Origin: Gammaproteobacteria bacterium | GTDB taxonomy: Bacteria > Pseudomonadota > Gammaproteobacteria > Xanthomonadales > Wenzhouxiangellaceae | Reading direction: 5' to 3' | DNA: 64,000 nucleotides | NCBI GenBank assembly: GCA_021772985.1 | Contig: JAJFKX010000019.1 | Span: forward strand, 124,001-188,000 | In this document: positions 18,169-26,896 of the stretch, one piece after another | Layout of the letters: every line of letters begins with the position of its first letter | Numbering within the stretch: the first letter of the stretch is position 1 | Notes under the pieces: model-generated | The model's input: the letters and a program-made list of their open reading frames with translations, nothing else | What the model was told of the DNA's origin: nothing | Database searches by the model: none | Made by a program: the position numbers and the translations under genes

Positions 18169-19460
18169 TTGTTCATTATCCTGTCTGAATCGTTTTCAGT
18201 TGATACCAGCCCTTCACGCAAGGGCAATTCTGCAACCGGCTGATTTTCTTCACATTCACCCATGGCTGCAGTCATACGCCCATAAAGATTAGCCAGGGGC
18301 GCCGCACTGAGGCCATGCAGCAATGCACTCAAAGCCACGGTAATCACGGTAATTGACAGCAGTTCCTCACGGTGCAGCATTTCCGATTCCTCCAGAATCA
18401 GCAACACAAACAATATTGATGCCAAACCGCGCGGTCCGAACCAACCAAGAAATAACTTGGTAGGCAGCCGCAAGCCGGCACCGAGTAATGAGATTGCAAT
18501 TGGAATTATCCGGATGACCGTCAAACTCAAGACAGCGTAAAGGAAAATGGCAGGCGTAATATGAGCAATGCCGTTTGGTAACAATACTGCACCAAACACC
18601 ATAAAGGTAAGCAACATCAGCAGTTGACCTTCGGTCTCCATGAATTCAAACAAAAATGTGCACGAATTCCGGATGCTGTTGCCAAATACCATACCGCCGA
18701 TAAAAGCAGCGATGAATCCATTTCCGCCAATCAACTCGGCCGCAGCAAAAGTAAACAACGCCAGCGCAAGAATTCCAATCCCCTGAAATGACTCGCCAAC
18801 CCAGCCACGATTAATCGCCGTATCCAGTAAGCGAGCGCCACCAAAACCGACCACAATACCTACCAATGGCCCAAGTGTGACTTGCAACAGACCAAAGCGC
18901 AGCCACTCACCTGCTTCAGTTCCACCATGCTGACTGCTGGCCAGTGCAGCCAACAACAACACCACCGGCAAGGCAATTCCGTCATTGAGGCCACTTTCGA
19001 CATTAATCGCCTGCCGAATTCTCACCGGCACCACTTTCGCAGACACTACCGATTGCCCAAGTGCCGCATCTGTAGGTGCCAACAAAGCAGCCAGCAAGGC
19101 CGCTTCCCAAACTGAGAACTCTGGAAATATCCAACTGGCCAACAAAGCACCGGACAACATTGCCAGCGGCAGGCCGACAATCAACATTCGAAGCGGCAAA
19201 TTATGGTCACGCCTGACCCGGCTTAAATCTATACGGGCGGCATCAGTGAACAACACCAGGACCAGTGTGAATTCAGCAATAAAGTGAATGGCTGAATGAT
19301 CAAACTCTACATTAGCTATGCCAAAGCCGCCTGTTCCTACTGCGTAACCGAAAATAATAAACACCAGTGGCGCTGTTATAACCGTACCCTGCAATCGCCC
19401 GGAAATTAACGAATAAATTAAAAAGCCTGCGGTTATTACAGCAATCGATACAAGGTCCAT
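18165..19460 (-). CDS. Na+/H+ (cation:proton) antiporter, CPA1 type
   Basis: 431 residues with about twelve membrane helices. Residues of the exchanger core are visible: APTDAAL (Asp131) and NVESGLNDGIALP (Asn159-Asp160), the pair that carries ions in CPA1 antiporters, plus the conserved FGPRGLASI segment near the C-terminus. It should exchange Na+ or K+ for H+ across the inner membrane. It is the first gene of a six-gene minus-strand run; its stop overlaps the start of the Rieske-glutamate-synthase gene (ATGA). Placing an antiporter at the head of a redox-enzyme operon suggests that the pathway consumes or produces protons or must cope with alkaline or saline stress; this is inference. Confidence 0.92.
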   Translation of the reverse strand: MDLVSIAVITAGFLIYSLISGRLQGTVITAPLVFIIFGYAVGTGGFGIANVEFDHSAIHFIAEFTLVLVLFTDAARIDLSRVRRDHNLPLRMLIVGLPLAMLSGALLASWIFPEFSVWEAALLAALLAPTDAALGQSVVSAKVVPVRIRQAINVESGLNDGIALPVVLLLAALASSQHGGTEAGEWLRFGLLQVTLGPLVGIVVGFGGARLLDTAINRGWVGESFQGIGILALALFTFAAAELIGGNGFIAAFIGGMVFGNSIRNSCTFLFEFMETEGQLLMLLTFMVFGAVLLPNGIAHITPAIFLYAVLSLTVIRIIPIAISLLGAGLRLPTKLFLGWFGPRGLASILFVLLILEESEMLHREELLSITVITVALSALLHGLSAAPLANLYGRMTAAMGECEENQPVAELPLREGLVSTENDSDRIMNK

Positions 19461-19734
19461 CGTTAACTCCGGAAAGGTTGGATAATCAAAACCATCAAGC
19501 GGTCAGCCTGTTTTTAAACCGCATGTCATGCCTGCGTCCGTATATTTTTATCTACCAGGTGATCTTTAATTTGCTCTGAGCTGTCGGATACCATAGCAAA
19601 ACAAAACAAGGTAGATGCGCTTCATTGATCATTGGTTACAGCGCAATGGGGATATTTTGGAAAAGACATGCTAATCTCAATAACTACTAACTATAAAGCC
19701 AAGTGCCCGGCCAAGAATAATATTTAAGTACTGC

Positions 19735-20334
19735 ATGTCCGACGACTCAGCAAAAACACAATCAGCGGCACTGGACAAGTCCGTGGAAGAACATCTGGAT
19801 TCCGAACAACTGGTGCGCGAAAACATCGGTTGGATGCTGGCACTCGCACAGCGCATTCTGGGCGAACGCGGACTTGCGGAAGATGCCGTGCAAGATGCAT
19901 TTATAGCTGCTTTTAGAGGACTCGCCGATTTCGAAGGGCGTTCCAGCCTGAAAACCTGGTTACACCGGATTACGGTTAATGCTTCGCTAATGAAACTGCG
20001 TCAATTGAAGCGCCTGGGGGAACAATCAATTGACGAGCACCTGCCTGAATTCGACAACTATGGTTGTCGAATCGAACAACCCTGGTCACAACTGGTCGAC
20101 ATCGAGACTGTTTTACAAAATGACCGGTTGCGAAAAATTGTGCTGGATAAAATTAACACATTGCCGGATAGCTACCGTGTTGTATTACAGCTGCGCGATA
20201 TTGAAGAGTATCCAACCAGTGAAGTGGCTGAGCTGTTGGGAATTACCCAAAACAATGTCAAAGTAAGGCTGCACCGGGCCCGGTCGGCTTTAAAAAAATT
20301 GCTTGAACCCTTACTTCGCGGGGAGATGCACTAA
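19735..20334 (+). CDS. ECF-type RNA polymerase sigma factor
   Basis: 199 residues. Region 2 is seen at about 25-95 (AEDAVQDAFIAAFRGLADFEGRS split over two helices, then LKTWLHRITVNA), and region 4 at about 135-190 (LPDSYRVVLQLRDIEEYPTSEVAELLGI and VKVRLHRARSALK). It directs core polymerase to a small stress or envelope regulon. The next gene, overlapping by one base (TAATG), encodes a zinc-finger anti-sigma protein, the usual inhibitor. It is divergent from the antiporter operon across a 274-bp gap, so that gap may contain a promoter it recognises. No strong ribosome site precedes ATG 19735. Confidence 0.95.
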   Translation: MSDDSAKTQSAALDKSVEEHLDSEQLVRENIGWMLALAQRILGERGLAEDAVQDAFIAAFRGLADFEGRSSLKTWLHRITVNASLMKLRQLKRLGEQSIDEHLPEFDNYGCRIEQPWSQLVDIETVLQNDRLRKIVLDKINTLPDSYRVVLQLRDIEEYPTSEVAELLGITQNNVKVRLHRARSALKKLLEPLLRGEMH

Positions 20335-20645
20335 TGGCTCATCGACACAAAAAAGGATTCCGGCGATGGCTTAAAGGGTTAATGCTCAAGCACATGCATC
20401 GCATGATTACCTGCGAAGAATTTGAAAGTTTTGTGCTCAGCTATCTTGATGGTGAATTACCTGCTCGGCAACGAAGTATTTTTGAGCTGCACATGCGTGT
20501 CTGCCGCGAGTGTCGGGAATACCTTGCTGCATACCGGCGCAGCATTGAACTTGGACAGTCGGTTATTACAGCTGCTGATGAATCAATCCCGGATGACGTG
20601 CCGGAAGATTTGATTATCGCCATTCTGGATGCCCAAAAACATTGA
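20334..20645 (+). CDS. Zinc-finger anti-sigma factor (zf-HC2 type)
   Basis: 103 residues. The anti-sigma zinc site is visible as C27, then H53-x3-C57-x2-C60 (ITCEEF and HMRVCREC), with LSYLDGELP between, the usual signature of the family. It has no membrane segment, so it is a soluble anti-sigma factor, unlike RseA. The cysteines make a redox-sensitive switch possible, as in RsrA-type proteins. Its ATG shares a base with the stop of the sigma gene, so the two are translationally coupled and should be made in equal amounts. The N-terminal basic stretch (AHRHKKGFRRWLKG) is unusual and may contact nucleic acid or the membrane. Confidence 0.88.
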   Translation: MAHRHKKGFRRWLKGLMLKHMHRMITCEEFESFVLSYLDGELPARQRSIFELHMRVCRECREYLAAYRRSIELGQSVITAADESIPDDVPEDLIIAILDAQKH

Positions 20646-20795
20646 TTATAAACTGGTCATAGATGTTGTTGGCAAAGCCAAACAGCGGCTTTATTGCAGC
20701 ATATCAGTATTGTTTGATGATCTAGCTGTGCCAATTAAACCCGGCACGTGCTGACGACATCAAACCCTGTAAATAACAACTAAAGGCATCACCTG

Positions 20796-22001
20796 ATGTG
20801 TTACCCATCACCTATTCTGGCGCTCATCGGTATTTGTCTACTGTGCCTCACAATTAGCGGTTACTCCAATGAACCAGCTGTTCAACCAGACACTACAGCT
20901 GCCACCATTAAACACTTGCATCAACGGATTCCGGAGTTGATGCAGGCGAATGGCATTCCTGGGCTTTCTATTGCGCTCATTGCAGATGCTGAGCTCGCCT
21001 GGATTGGTCATTACGGTGTAGCCAATATTGAAACCGGTATACCCGTCACTGCCGATACACTTTTCGAAGCTGCTTCGTTGAGTAAACCGATATTGGCTTA
21101 TCTGGTATTGGGCATGGTCGAACGCGGCGAGTTATCACTGGATACGCACTTGTTTGAATTATTACCCTACTCGCGGTTCGATAATGCGCCAGAGGCATTG
21201 CTTTTAACACCAAGGCTGGTGTTGTCACATCAATCCGGATTACCCAATTGGGGCGGCGAGCCATTAAAGTTTAAATTCGAGCCGGGCAGCCGCTTCGGCT
21301 ATTCCGGCGAAGCATATGTTTACCTGCAGAAGGTGGTAGAAGCACAGACTGGACTAACGTTGCAAACACTGGCACAGCAGCAAGTATTTGATCCACTGGG
21401 AATGACCAACAGCAAATTTACCTGGTCTGAAGACACGCATCAGTTATTAGCAACAGGCCATAACAACAGTAATAAACCCCAACATCGCAGCCGCCCTGAA
21501 GCCAGTGCTGCCAGCAGTTTACACACCACGGCTACCGACTATGCTCGTTTTATGCTCGCCTGGTTGAATACTGAAGGCATTGCCCCGCAATCAATTGAAA
21601 CCGCCTATACAGCTGCTGTCAAAATCCAATCCAGCCCTGATGAATCTGCACATAATCGCCATATCATAGGCTGGGGCTTGGGTTGGGGCATCCAGCATTC
21701 TGCAGAACCTTTAGACAAGGTCGTCTGGCACTGGGGGGATAATGGCGTATTCAAAGCATTCATGGCATTGCAGCCTGGCACACGTAACGGTGTGGTATTT
21801 TTTACCAATAGCGTAAATGGCCTGGAAATAGCCCAACCAATCGCCGAGCTGGTGGTTGGCGATGTGCATGGTACTTTCAACTGGCTGGATGAGGCTCAAT
21901 CCGGCCACCAGCTAAGGCGCATTTTGTATTTAGCTATTCTCCTGATGGCAATATTGACTTGCCTTTTCGGGATCCAACGAATTAGACGCAAACTCACTTA
22001 A
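20796..22001 (+). CDS. Serine hydrolase, class C beta-lactamase-like
   Basis: 401 residues. A signal peptide (1-22) leads to a beta-lactamase-fold domain with the nucleophile motif S94-L-S-K97, the tyrosine motif Y169-S-G, and HWGDNG in place of the third (KTG-like) motif. The C-terminus has one membrane helix (about 377-393), so the enzyme is probably held to the inner membrane facing the periplasm. Family members are DD-peptidases, esterases or amidases; true beta-lactamase activity is not implied. It stands alone, 150 bp after the anti-sigma gene, possibly part of that sigma factor's regulon. A second, unrelated-looking SxxK hydrolase lies at 26897. Confidence 0.9.
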   Translation: MCYPSPILALIGICLLCLTISGYSNEPAVQPDTTAATIKHLHQRIPELMQANGIPGLSIALIADAELAWIGHYGVANIETGIPVTADTLFEAASLSKPILAYLVLGMVERGELSLDTHLFELLPYSRFDNAPEALLLTPRLVLSHQSGLPNWGGEPLKFKFEPGSRFGYSGEAYVYLQKVVEAQTGLTLQTLAQQQVFDPLGMTNSKFTWSEDTHQLLATGHNNSNKPQHRSRPEASAASSLHTTATDYARFMLAWLNTEGIAPQSIETAYTAAVKIQSSPDESAHNRHIIGWGLGWGIQHSAEPLDKVVWHWGDNGVFKAFMALQPGTRNGVVFFTNSVNGLEIAQPIAELVVGDVHGTFNWLDEAQSGHQLRRILYLAILLMAILTCLFGIQRIRRKLT

Positions 22002-22110
22002 GACCGATATTTCAAACACCGCTGATATTCTTTTGAAGGCACACCATTGAATGGTGACAGGTCTGCGCACGAAGATTGACTTTTTGATTCACAAGTTGAA
22101 AACGCCTGAA

Positions 22111-23142
22111 TTAAAAACCCTCGTTTAAATATTGATCTGTGTCGGGCATACATTGCTCCCAGGTGGAAGATTCAGACATTGTAACCAGTACCTTCCTGTC
22201 TCCTTTAAATGCATTCCGTGCATGCGAAGTCACCATGTTATCAATAATCAGAACCTCTTCTTCACCCCACGGTCGGGCGACCACTTCAGCCTGGTAAGCT
22301 GATTGCAGATGAGTAACCTCGTCTTCTGAAAGTTCGCTTCCATCTGCAAAATAAGTGTTGTTCGGATAATCTGCAATATCAAAAAAACGCTTAAGGTTAG
22401 CGATCATAGGCGCTGGTAAAGTTCGGAAATTAAAGAACGTCAGATGGTTAAACCAGGTGTGATCACCGGTCACTGGGTGTTTGGCGATAACATTCCGGCG
22501 TTGGATGGTTTTAATACCACCATTTTTGGTTTCTTCTATTTGGATATCATTTTTTCTGCAATACTCCTTGACGACATCCAGATCATCAGTCTGATAAACG
22601 TCTTGCCATGGCAGACCAATACCACCTCTGAATTCCTTTGAGCAAAGGTTTCGCACATAAAGGTACCCTTCCTTGATCAACCTGTTGCGCAATGCGGTAT
22701 CTATTCTGGTCAACACTTTACGGGTGTTACATACCGGCGTTTCACCTCCTGATTCAGCCACCACCTGCGAATAAAAAGCCAGCTTCATGGCAAACCCCAG
22801 GTTATAGGATTGTTCGTTATGGGGGAAAATGGGCAGTGCTTTTGGATAGTCTGTTGAGGTATAGACTTTTCCCTCAACGGCATGCCTCGGTGAAGAGCGT
22901 TCTGTGTAAACAAGACTTCCACCACAAGCGGCGTCAATAAACGATTGGAAATTCTGGACATCCGTTTTGAAACCCTTAAGGACCAGACAACCATCGTTGT
23001 AGATGATCTCATTAATCAGCTGTTTCTCCGACTGGCCGAACTCCAGCAGGCTGATATTGTTCTTAGTTTCAATTTCAGCAGGAAAAATATCGCGGTTGAC
23101 GGAGAAATCCTGCCGGCCAACACTGTTCGTCTGCACATCCAT
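22111..23142 (-). CDS. TauD/TfdA-family Fe(II)/2-oxoglutarate dioxygenase (SyrP-like)
   Basis: 343 residues from ATG 23142; an in-frame GTG at 23202 would add 20 residues. The iron ligands appear as H108-N-E110 (FPHNEQSY) and a distal His in MVTSHARNAFKGDR, with the Arg that binds 2-oxoglutarate nearby. An HxE rather than HxD first pair is typical of the SyrP branch, which hydroxylates amino acids bound to non-ribosomal peptide carriers. Other signature stretches are LAFYSQVVAESGGETPV and the domain end VLVTMSESSTWEQ. No peptide synthetase is in the window, so the substrate may be a free amino acid or small acid. It is divergent from the deacetylase gene. Confidence 0.88.
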   Translation of the reverse strand: MDVQTNSVGRQDFSVNRDIFPAEIETKNNISLLEFGQSEKQLINEIIYNDGCLVLKGFKTDVQNFQSFIDAACGGSLVYTERSSPRHAVEGKVYTSTDYPKALPIFPHNEQSYNLGFAMKLAFYSQVVAESGGETPVCNTRKVLTRIDTALRNRLIKEGYLYVRNLCSKEFRGGIGLPWQDVYQTDDLDVVKEYCRKNDIQIEETKNGGIKTIQRRNVIAKHPVTGDHTWFNHLTFFNFRTLPAPMIANLKRFFDIADYPNNTYFADGSELSEDEVTHLQSAYQAEVVARPWGEEEVLIIDNMVTSHARNAFKGDRKVLVTMSESSTWEQCMPDTDQYLNEGF

Positions 23143-23393
23143 GAGCTCTTGTATCCTCTCTCGTCGGCAAGGATCGCAACCTTTACCGGTACCAATAAAC
23201 ACTCCCCAAACAGGTTAAGAACTATAAACCATCTACAATTCATCAGCAATGAACCTGAGGTTTTCAAACGGCGCTCTCTCGAGCCTGGTTCAATCAGGGA
23301 TATTATTTGCAGTTAACCACCCTAAAGCTTGTGCTCGATGGAAATGAAGTAATCTATCGGATTAACCACTTGCTCAATCAAGGAGCTCATTCA

Positions 23394-24335
23394 ATGCCGC
23401 ATTATTTGGCAGTGATTTTCGTGTTTTTACTGGAGCTGCAGATCAGTGCTTCAGCTGCTCAACCCTGTCTGGACAAACGCCTGGCATTGACTTTTGATGA
23501 TGCGCCCACTGCAAACACAGTGGTGTTGGATGGTACGCAGCGCACCCAACTCATCATCAAGGCATTAAAGGACGCAAATGTTGAACAGGCCGCTTTTTTT
23601 GCGGTATCCCAGCGGCTTGATGAAAGTGGAGAGCAACGTTTAGTCGCCTATGCTGAAGCGGGCCATATTATTGCCAATCATTCACACACACACGCCAACC
23701 TGCACCGGGTATCTGCAGATGCGTTTTTGCAAGATGTTCAAACTGCCCATTTGGTCCTATCTGAATATGTCACTTTTAAACCACTGTTCAGATTTCCCTA
23801 CCTGAATGAGGGCGTCGATGTGGAAACACGTGATCAGGTTCGCCTTGGTCTGATTGAATTGGGCTATCAACAGGGTTACGTTACCATCGACAATTTTGAT
23901 TTTTATCTTGACAGGTTACTGCGTGATGCAGCTGCCGACGGACTGCAAATCGACCATCACAAAGTCAGTGATTTTTATGTGGATTTGATCCTGGGCGCCG
24001 CTAAGCACTACCAGCGTATCGCTTGCAGATGGCTGGATGAATCGCCTGCGCATGTTTTGTTACTGCACGAAAATGACCTGGCTGCACTTTATCTTGGCAA
24101 TCTGATTACTGCACTAAATCAATCCGGTTGGACAATCATTCCAGTTTCCGAAGCCTATCAGGATCCAATTGCACAGACAGTTCCTGATACCTTGTTACTT
24201 GGTCAGGGTCGGGTTGCGGCGATTGCGCATTTGGCTGGAGCACCGGCCGAATCACTCCGCCATCAAGGTGAGGATACTGATTATCTGCGACAGCGATTTG
24301 AACAACTGCTGGTGAAAACCAAAATTCAGGATTGA
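23394..24335 (+). CDS. Polysaccharide deacetylase family protein (NodB domain)
   Basis: 313 residues from ATG 23394, chosen because AAGGAG lies 8 bp upstream and the protein then begins with a signal peptide (MPHYLAVIFVFLLELQISASA). The NodB motifs are LTFDDAP (Asp35-Asp36) and NHSHTH (His96 and His100), which bind a divalent metal. Later motifs (RFPYLNEG, HVLLLHEND) also fit. It should remove N- or O-acetyl groups from a sugar polymer in the periplasm or outside the cell. It has a C-terminal extension of about 60 residues after the catalytic fold. The gene is divergent from the dioxygenase gene and is followed on the same strand by an S41 peptidase gene 113 bp away. Confidence 0.9.
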   Translation: MPHYLAVIFVFLLELQISASAAQPCLDKRLALTFDDAPTANTVVLDGTQRTQLIIKALKDANVEQAAFFAVSQRLDESGEQRLVAYAEAGHIIANHSHTHANLHRVSADAFLQDVQTAHLVLSEYVTFKPLFRFPYLNEGVDVETRDQVRLGLIELGYQQGYVTIDNFDFYLDRLLRDAAADGLQIDHHKVSDFYVDLILGAAKHYQRIACRWLDESPAHVLLLHENDLAALYLGNLITALNQSGWTIIPVSEAYQDPIAQTVPDTLLLGQGRVAAIAHLAGAPAESLRHQGEDTDYLRQRFEQLLVKTKIQD

Positions 24336-24448
24336 TTGTCAGTAATCCACGTGAAAAATAATCGCTGATCCATAACGCAACTTTTCAAGCGTTTCATGCA
24401 TCTATGAATATATTCGTTAGTATTTACGTAAATATAATAGGTATTATT

Positions 24449-25762
24449 ATGCTCACCCTGAAACAAGTCTGCCGTCTACTGTTGTTAGTTATCTGCTTAC
24501 CCTTAACCGCAGCATATGCAGAGCCGTTATCTTCACAGCAGTTGAATCAGCTGCTAAACGGATTGGCCGAGCTGATCACAGAAAATTATGTCGAGATTGA
24601 ATTGGCTAACACCATTGCTGACGAGCTGAAAGCTGCTGCTGACTCAGACGGCATTAGCAATGCGCCTTCAGAGGCGGCTTTAGCAGCAGCCTTGACACAG
24701 TTTTTAAAGAATTATGATGGGCATTTTAATGTGGTCTGGCAGGATCCGGCAGAGCAGCCGGCTGCTGCAAATGAAACTGAAGCAGACCGCCAACTCAGGC
24801 GTGAACGCCAATTGGCCGCTTTACGAAGACAAAATTATGGCTTTCAGGAATTGCAGATTCTGGAAGGAAATATCGGTTATTTAAAGCTGAACCAGTTCAG
24901 CAGCGCCAGCATACCTGAGGCCGCTCAAACCGCCATCTCAGCAATGAACTTCCTGGCTTCCAGTGATACCGTGATTATCGATTTGCGCCAAAATGGTGGT
25001 GGTGATCCCAACATGGTCCAGCTGCTGACCAGCTACCTTTTCGAACAACCCACTTATTTGAATGCGCTCTACTATCGTCCGACTGATACCACTCAGCAAT
25101 TCTGGACTTACGCCAAGGTCGAAGGGCGACGTTTTCCGGATATGCCGGTATATGTTCTGATCAGTGGCCGCACAGGTTCTGCAGCAGAAGAGTTCGCCTA
25201 CAACTTGAAAACCCGAGATCGCGCCACCTTGGTGGGGCAAACAACTTATGGCGGTGCCAACCCCGGGGGAATGTTTCCTGTTATCAATGGGTTTAGTGCC
25301 TTTATATCGACCGGCAAGGCGATCAACCCTATCACCAACACCAACTGGGAAGGTGTTGGGGTTAAACCTGATGTCGACATTGCCGCTGAAGACGCATTGG
25401 ACTGGGCGATTGATGATGCCCTGAATAAATTGGCCGCAACCACCGATGAAAAGCAGCACGACCGTGAACTGAGCTGGGCGATCGAAGCGCGCCAACCACC
25501 ACGTATGCTGACCACTGTACAGGCCAATGAGTACCTCGGAGAGTTTTTCGGAAAGCGCAAAGTGCAGTTGATTAATGAGCAATTGATTTACACCCGGGAC
25601 AACCGCCCGCCGCAAACCATGCTGGCAGTTGGTGATGACCGGTTTAGACTGGCAGGTATTAACGGGTTCCGGCTAACTTTTCAGCGTGATCACCATGGGC
25701 AGATCAGCGTGATCAGCGAAAACTGGCTATCCGGACTGGTCAGGCCCTGGCCAAAGCAGTAG
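24449..25762 (+). CDS. S41-family (C-terminal processing-like) serine peptidase
   Basis: 437 residues from ATG 24449, which gives a signal peptide (MLTLKQVCRLLLLVICLPLTAAYA); an in-frame upstream ATG at 24404 would add 15 unlikely residues. An N-terminal helical region (about 25-110) precedes the peptidase core: TVIIDLRQNGGGDP, LISGRTGSAAEEFAYNL with the nucleophile Ser, and VGQTTYGGANPGGMF. The layout without a PDZ domain is closer to the IRBP-like branch of S41 than to CtpA/Prc. The C-terminal 90 residues form a beta domain (EYLGEFFGKRKVQL and RFRLAGINGFRLTF). It probably acts on peptides or proteins in the periplasm. Confidence 0.9.
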   Translation: MLTLKQVCRLLLLVICLPLTAAYAEPLSSQQLNQLLNGLAELITENYVEIELANTIADELKAAADSDGISNAPSEAALAAALTQFLKNYDGHFNVVWQDPAEQPAAANETEADRQLRRERQLAALRRQNYGFQELQILEGNIGYLKLNQFSSASIPEAAQTAISAMNFLASSDTVIIDLRQNGGGDPNMVQLLTSYLFEQPTYLNALYYRPTDTTQQFWTYAKVEGRRFPDMPVYVLISGRTGSAAEEFAYNLKTRDRATLVGQTTYGGANPGGMFPVINGFSAFISTGKAINPITNTNWEGVGVKPDVDIAAEDALDWAIDDALNKLAATTDEKQHDRELSWAIEARQPPRMLTTVQANEYLGEFFGKRKVQLINEQLIYTRDNRPPQTMLAVGDDRFRLAGINGFRLTFQRDHHGQISVISENWLSGLVRPWPKQ

Positions 25763-25814
25763 TTTGCTCAGATTGGGATACAATTGAATCCACTTACTTA
25801 ACAGACCCTGATCA

Positions 25815-26777
25815 GTGACCAATAAATCACTTAATGAGCTACGTGAATTAGCGTTTGGTGTATTGCTCAAAAGCTTGACAGACCGGCTGTACGCAACCAT
25901 TGACCAGGTTTACCAGGATTGCGGCATCAGTTTTCAAGGCAGCTGGTTTGCTCCCCTGGTCAGCATTGCTGCACATGGTTCTTTGAGTATTACCGAGTTG
26001 GCCGATGAGATTGGTCTGAGCCACCCGGCAATCACACATATCAGCAAACAACTACTGAAAGCAGGGCTGATAGGCGAATCGACTGACCCCGCTGACGGGC
26101 GGCGGCGCCTGCTCAGCATAACCCCCCAAGGTCAGCAGAAATTGCGAGAATTAAAACCGATATGGGATGGAATAGCCGAAACTTCTCGCGACTATTTTGA
26201 GCGTTGCGAGCATGATGTTTTTGCTGTTTTAAAGGCCTTTGAGCTTACCCTGGATGAAGGTGATTTGCTTGCCGATACGCTCGCAGCAATCAGCCGAAAC
26301 CGCCAGGCAAAAATAGAAATTATCGATTATCAGTCCGAACTGGCTGTAGATTTTTACAATCTGAATGTTGAATGGCTGAAAAAATATTTTTTCGTCGAAG
26401 CCCTGGACGAAAAAATATTATCTGCACCGGAACCACAAATTATCCATCCGGGTGGAGCCATTATATTTGCACGCTATCTGGGCCAGATCGTCGGCACATG
26501 TGCTTTGCTGAACAATGGCAACGGGCATTATGAAATCAGTAAAATGGCGGTCACCAATCAATTCCAGGGTTTGGGGATAGGTCGTAAGCTGTTAATCGCC
26601 ATCATTGAACGGTTCCACCAATTGAATGGCCGACAACTGCTACTGGAAACCAGTCGAAAACTGGAAACCGCTATCGCTCTTTACCAATCAACAGGTTTTG
26701 TAACGACTGCACCACCAGAAGGTGCCAAATCTTACCAGCGGGCTGACCTTTACATGGCTTATCAACCAACCAGTTAA
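25815..26777 (+). CDS. MarR-family regulator fused to a GNAT acetyltransferase
   Basis: 320 residues from a GTG start. About 1-150 is a MarR winged helix (SITELADEIGLSHPAITHIS as recognition helix, then DPADGRRRLLSITPQG as wing). About 165-315 is a GNAT domain (GAIIFARYLGQIVGTCAL, AVTNQFQGLGIGRKLL as the acetyl-CoA loop, TAIALYQSTGF). Proteins of this composition are known as bifunctional regulators, but the acetyl acceptor is usually unknown. The fusion suggests that the regulator may sense or acetylate the same small molecule. It lies 52 bp after the S41 peptidase gene and 119 bp before a serine hydrolase gene, both possible targets. Confidence 0.92.
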   Translation: MTNKSLNELRELAFGVLLKSLTDRLYATIDQVYQDCGISFQGSWFAPLVSIAAHGSLSITELADEIGLSHPAITHISKQLLKAGLIGESTDPADGRRRLLSITPQGQQKLRELKPIWDGIAETSRDYFERCEHDVFAVLKAFELTLDEGDLLADTLAAISRNRQAKIEIIDYQSELAVDFYNLNVEWLKKYFFVEALDEKILSAPEPQIIHPGGAIIFARYLGQIVGTCALLNNGNGHYEISKMAVTNQFQGLGIGRKLLIAIIERFHQLNGRQLLLETSRKLETAIALYQSTGFVTTAPPEGAKSYQRADLYMAYQPTS

Positions 26778-26896
26778 ACTTAACTCACTGATTAATAACA
26801 CCTTCATTTTTCTTCATACCTTTTACTGACTCCTTCAGATTTGGCTTAGCAGTTCTAGCCAATAATATTGGCGAACTGCAAATAAAGGCAATCCTG

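Noticed and set aside
24938-25615. 225-residue open frame on the minus strand
   Set aside because: It lies wholly opposite the S41 peptidase, whose catalytic motifs are intact, and its translation has no recognisable domain or signal.
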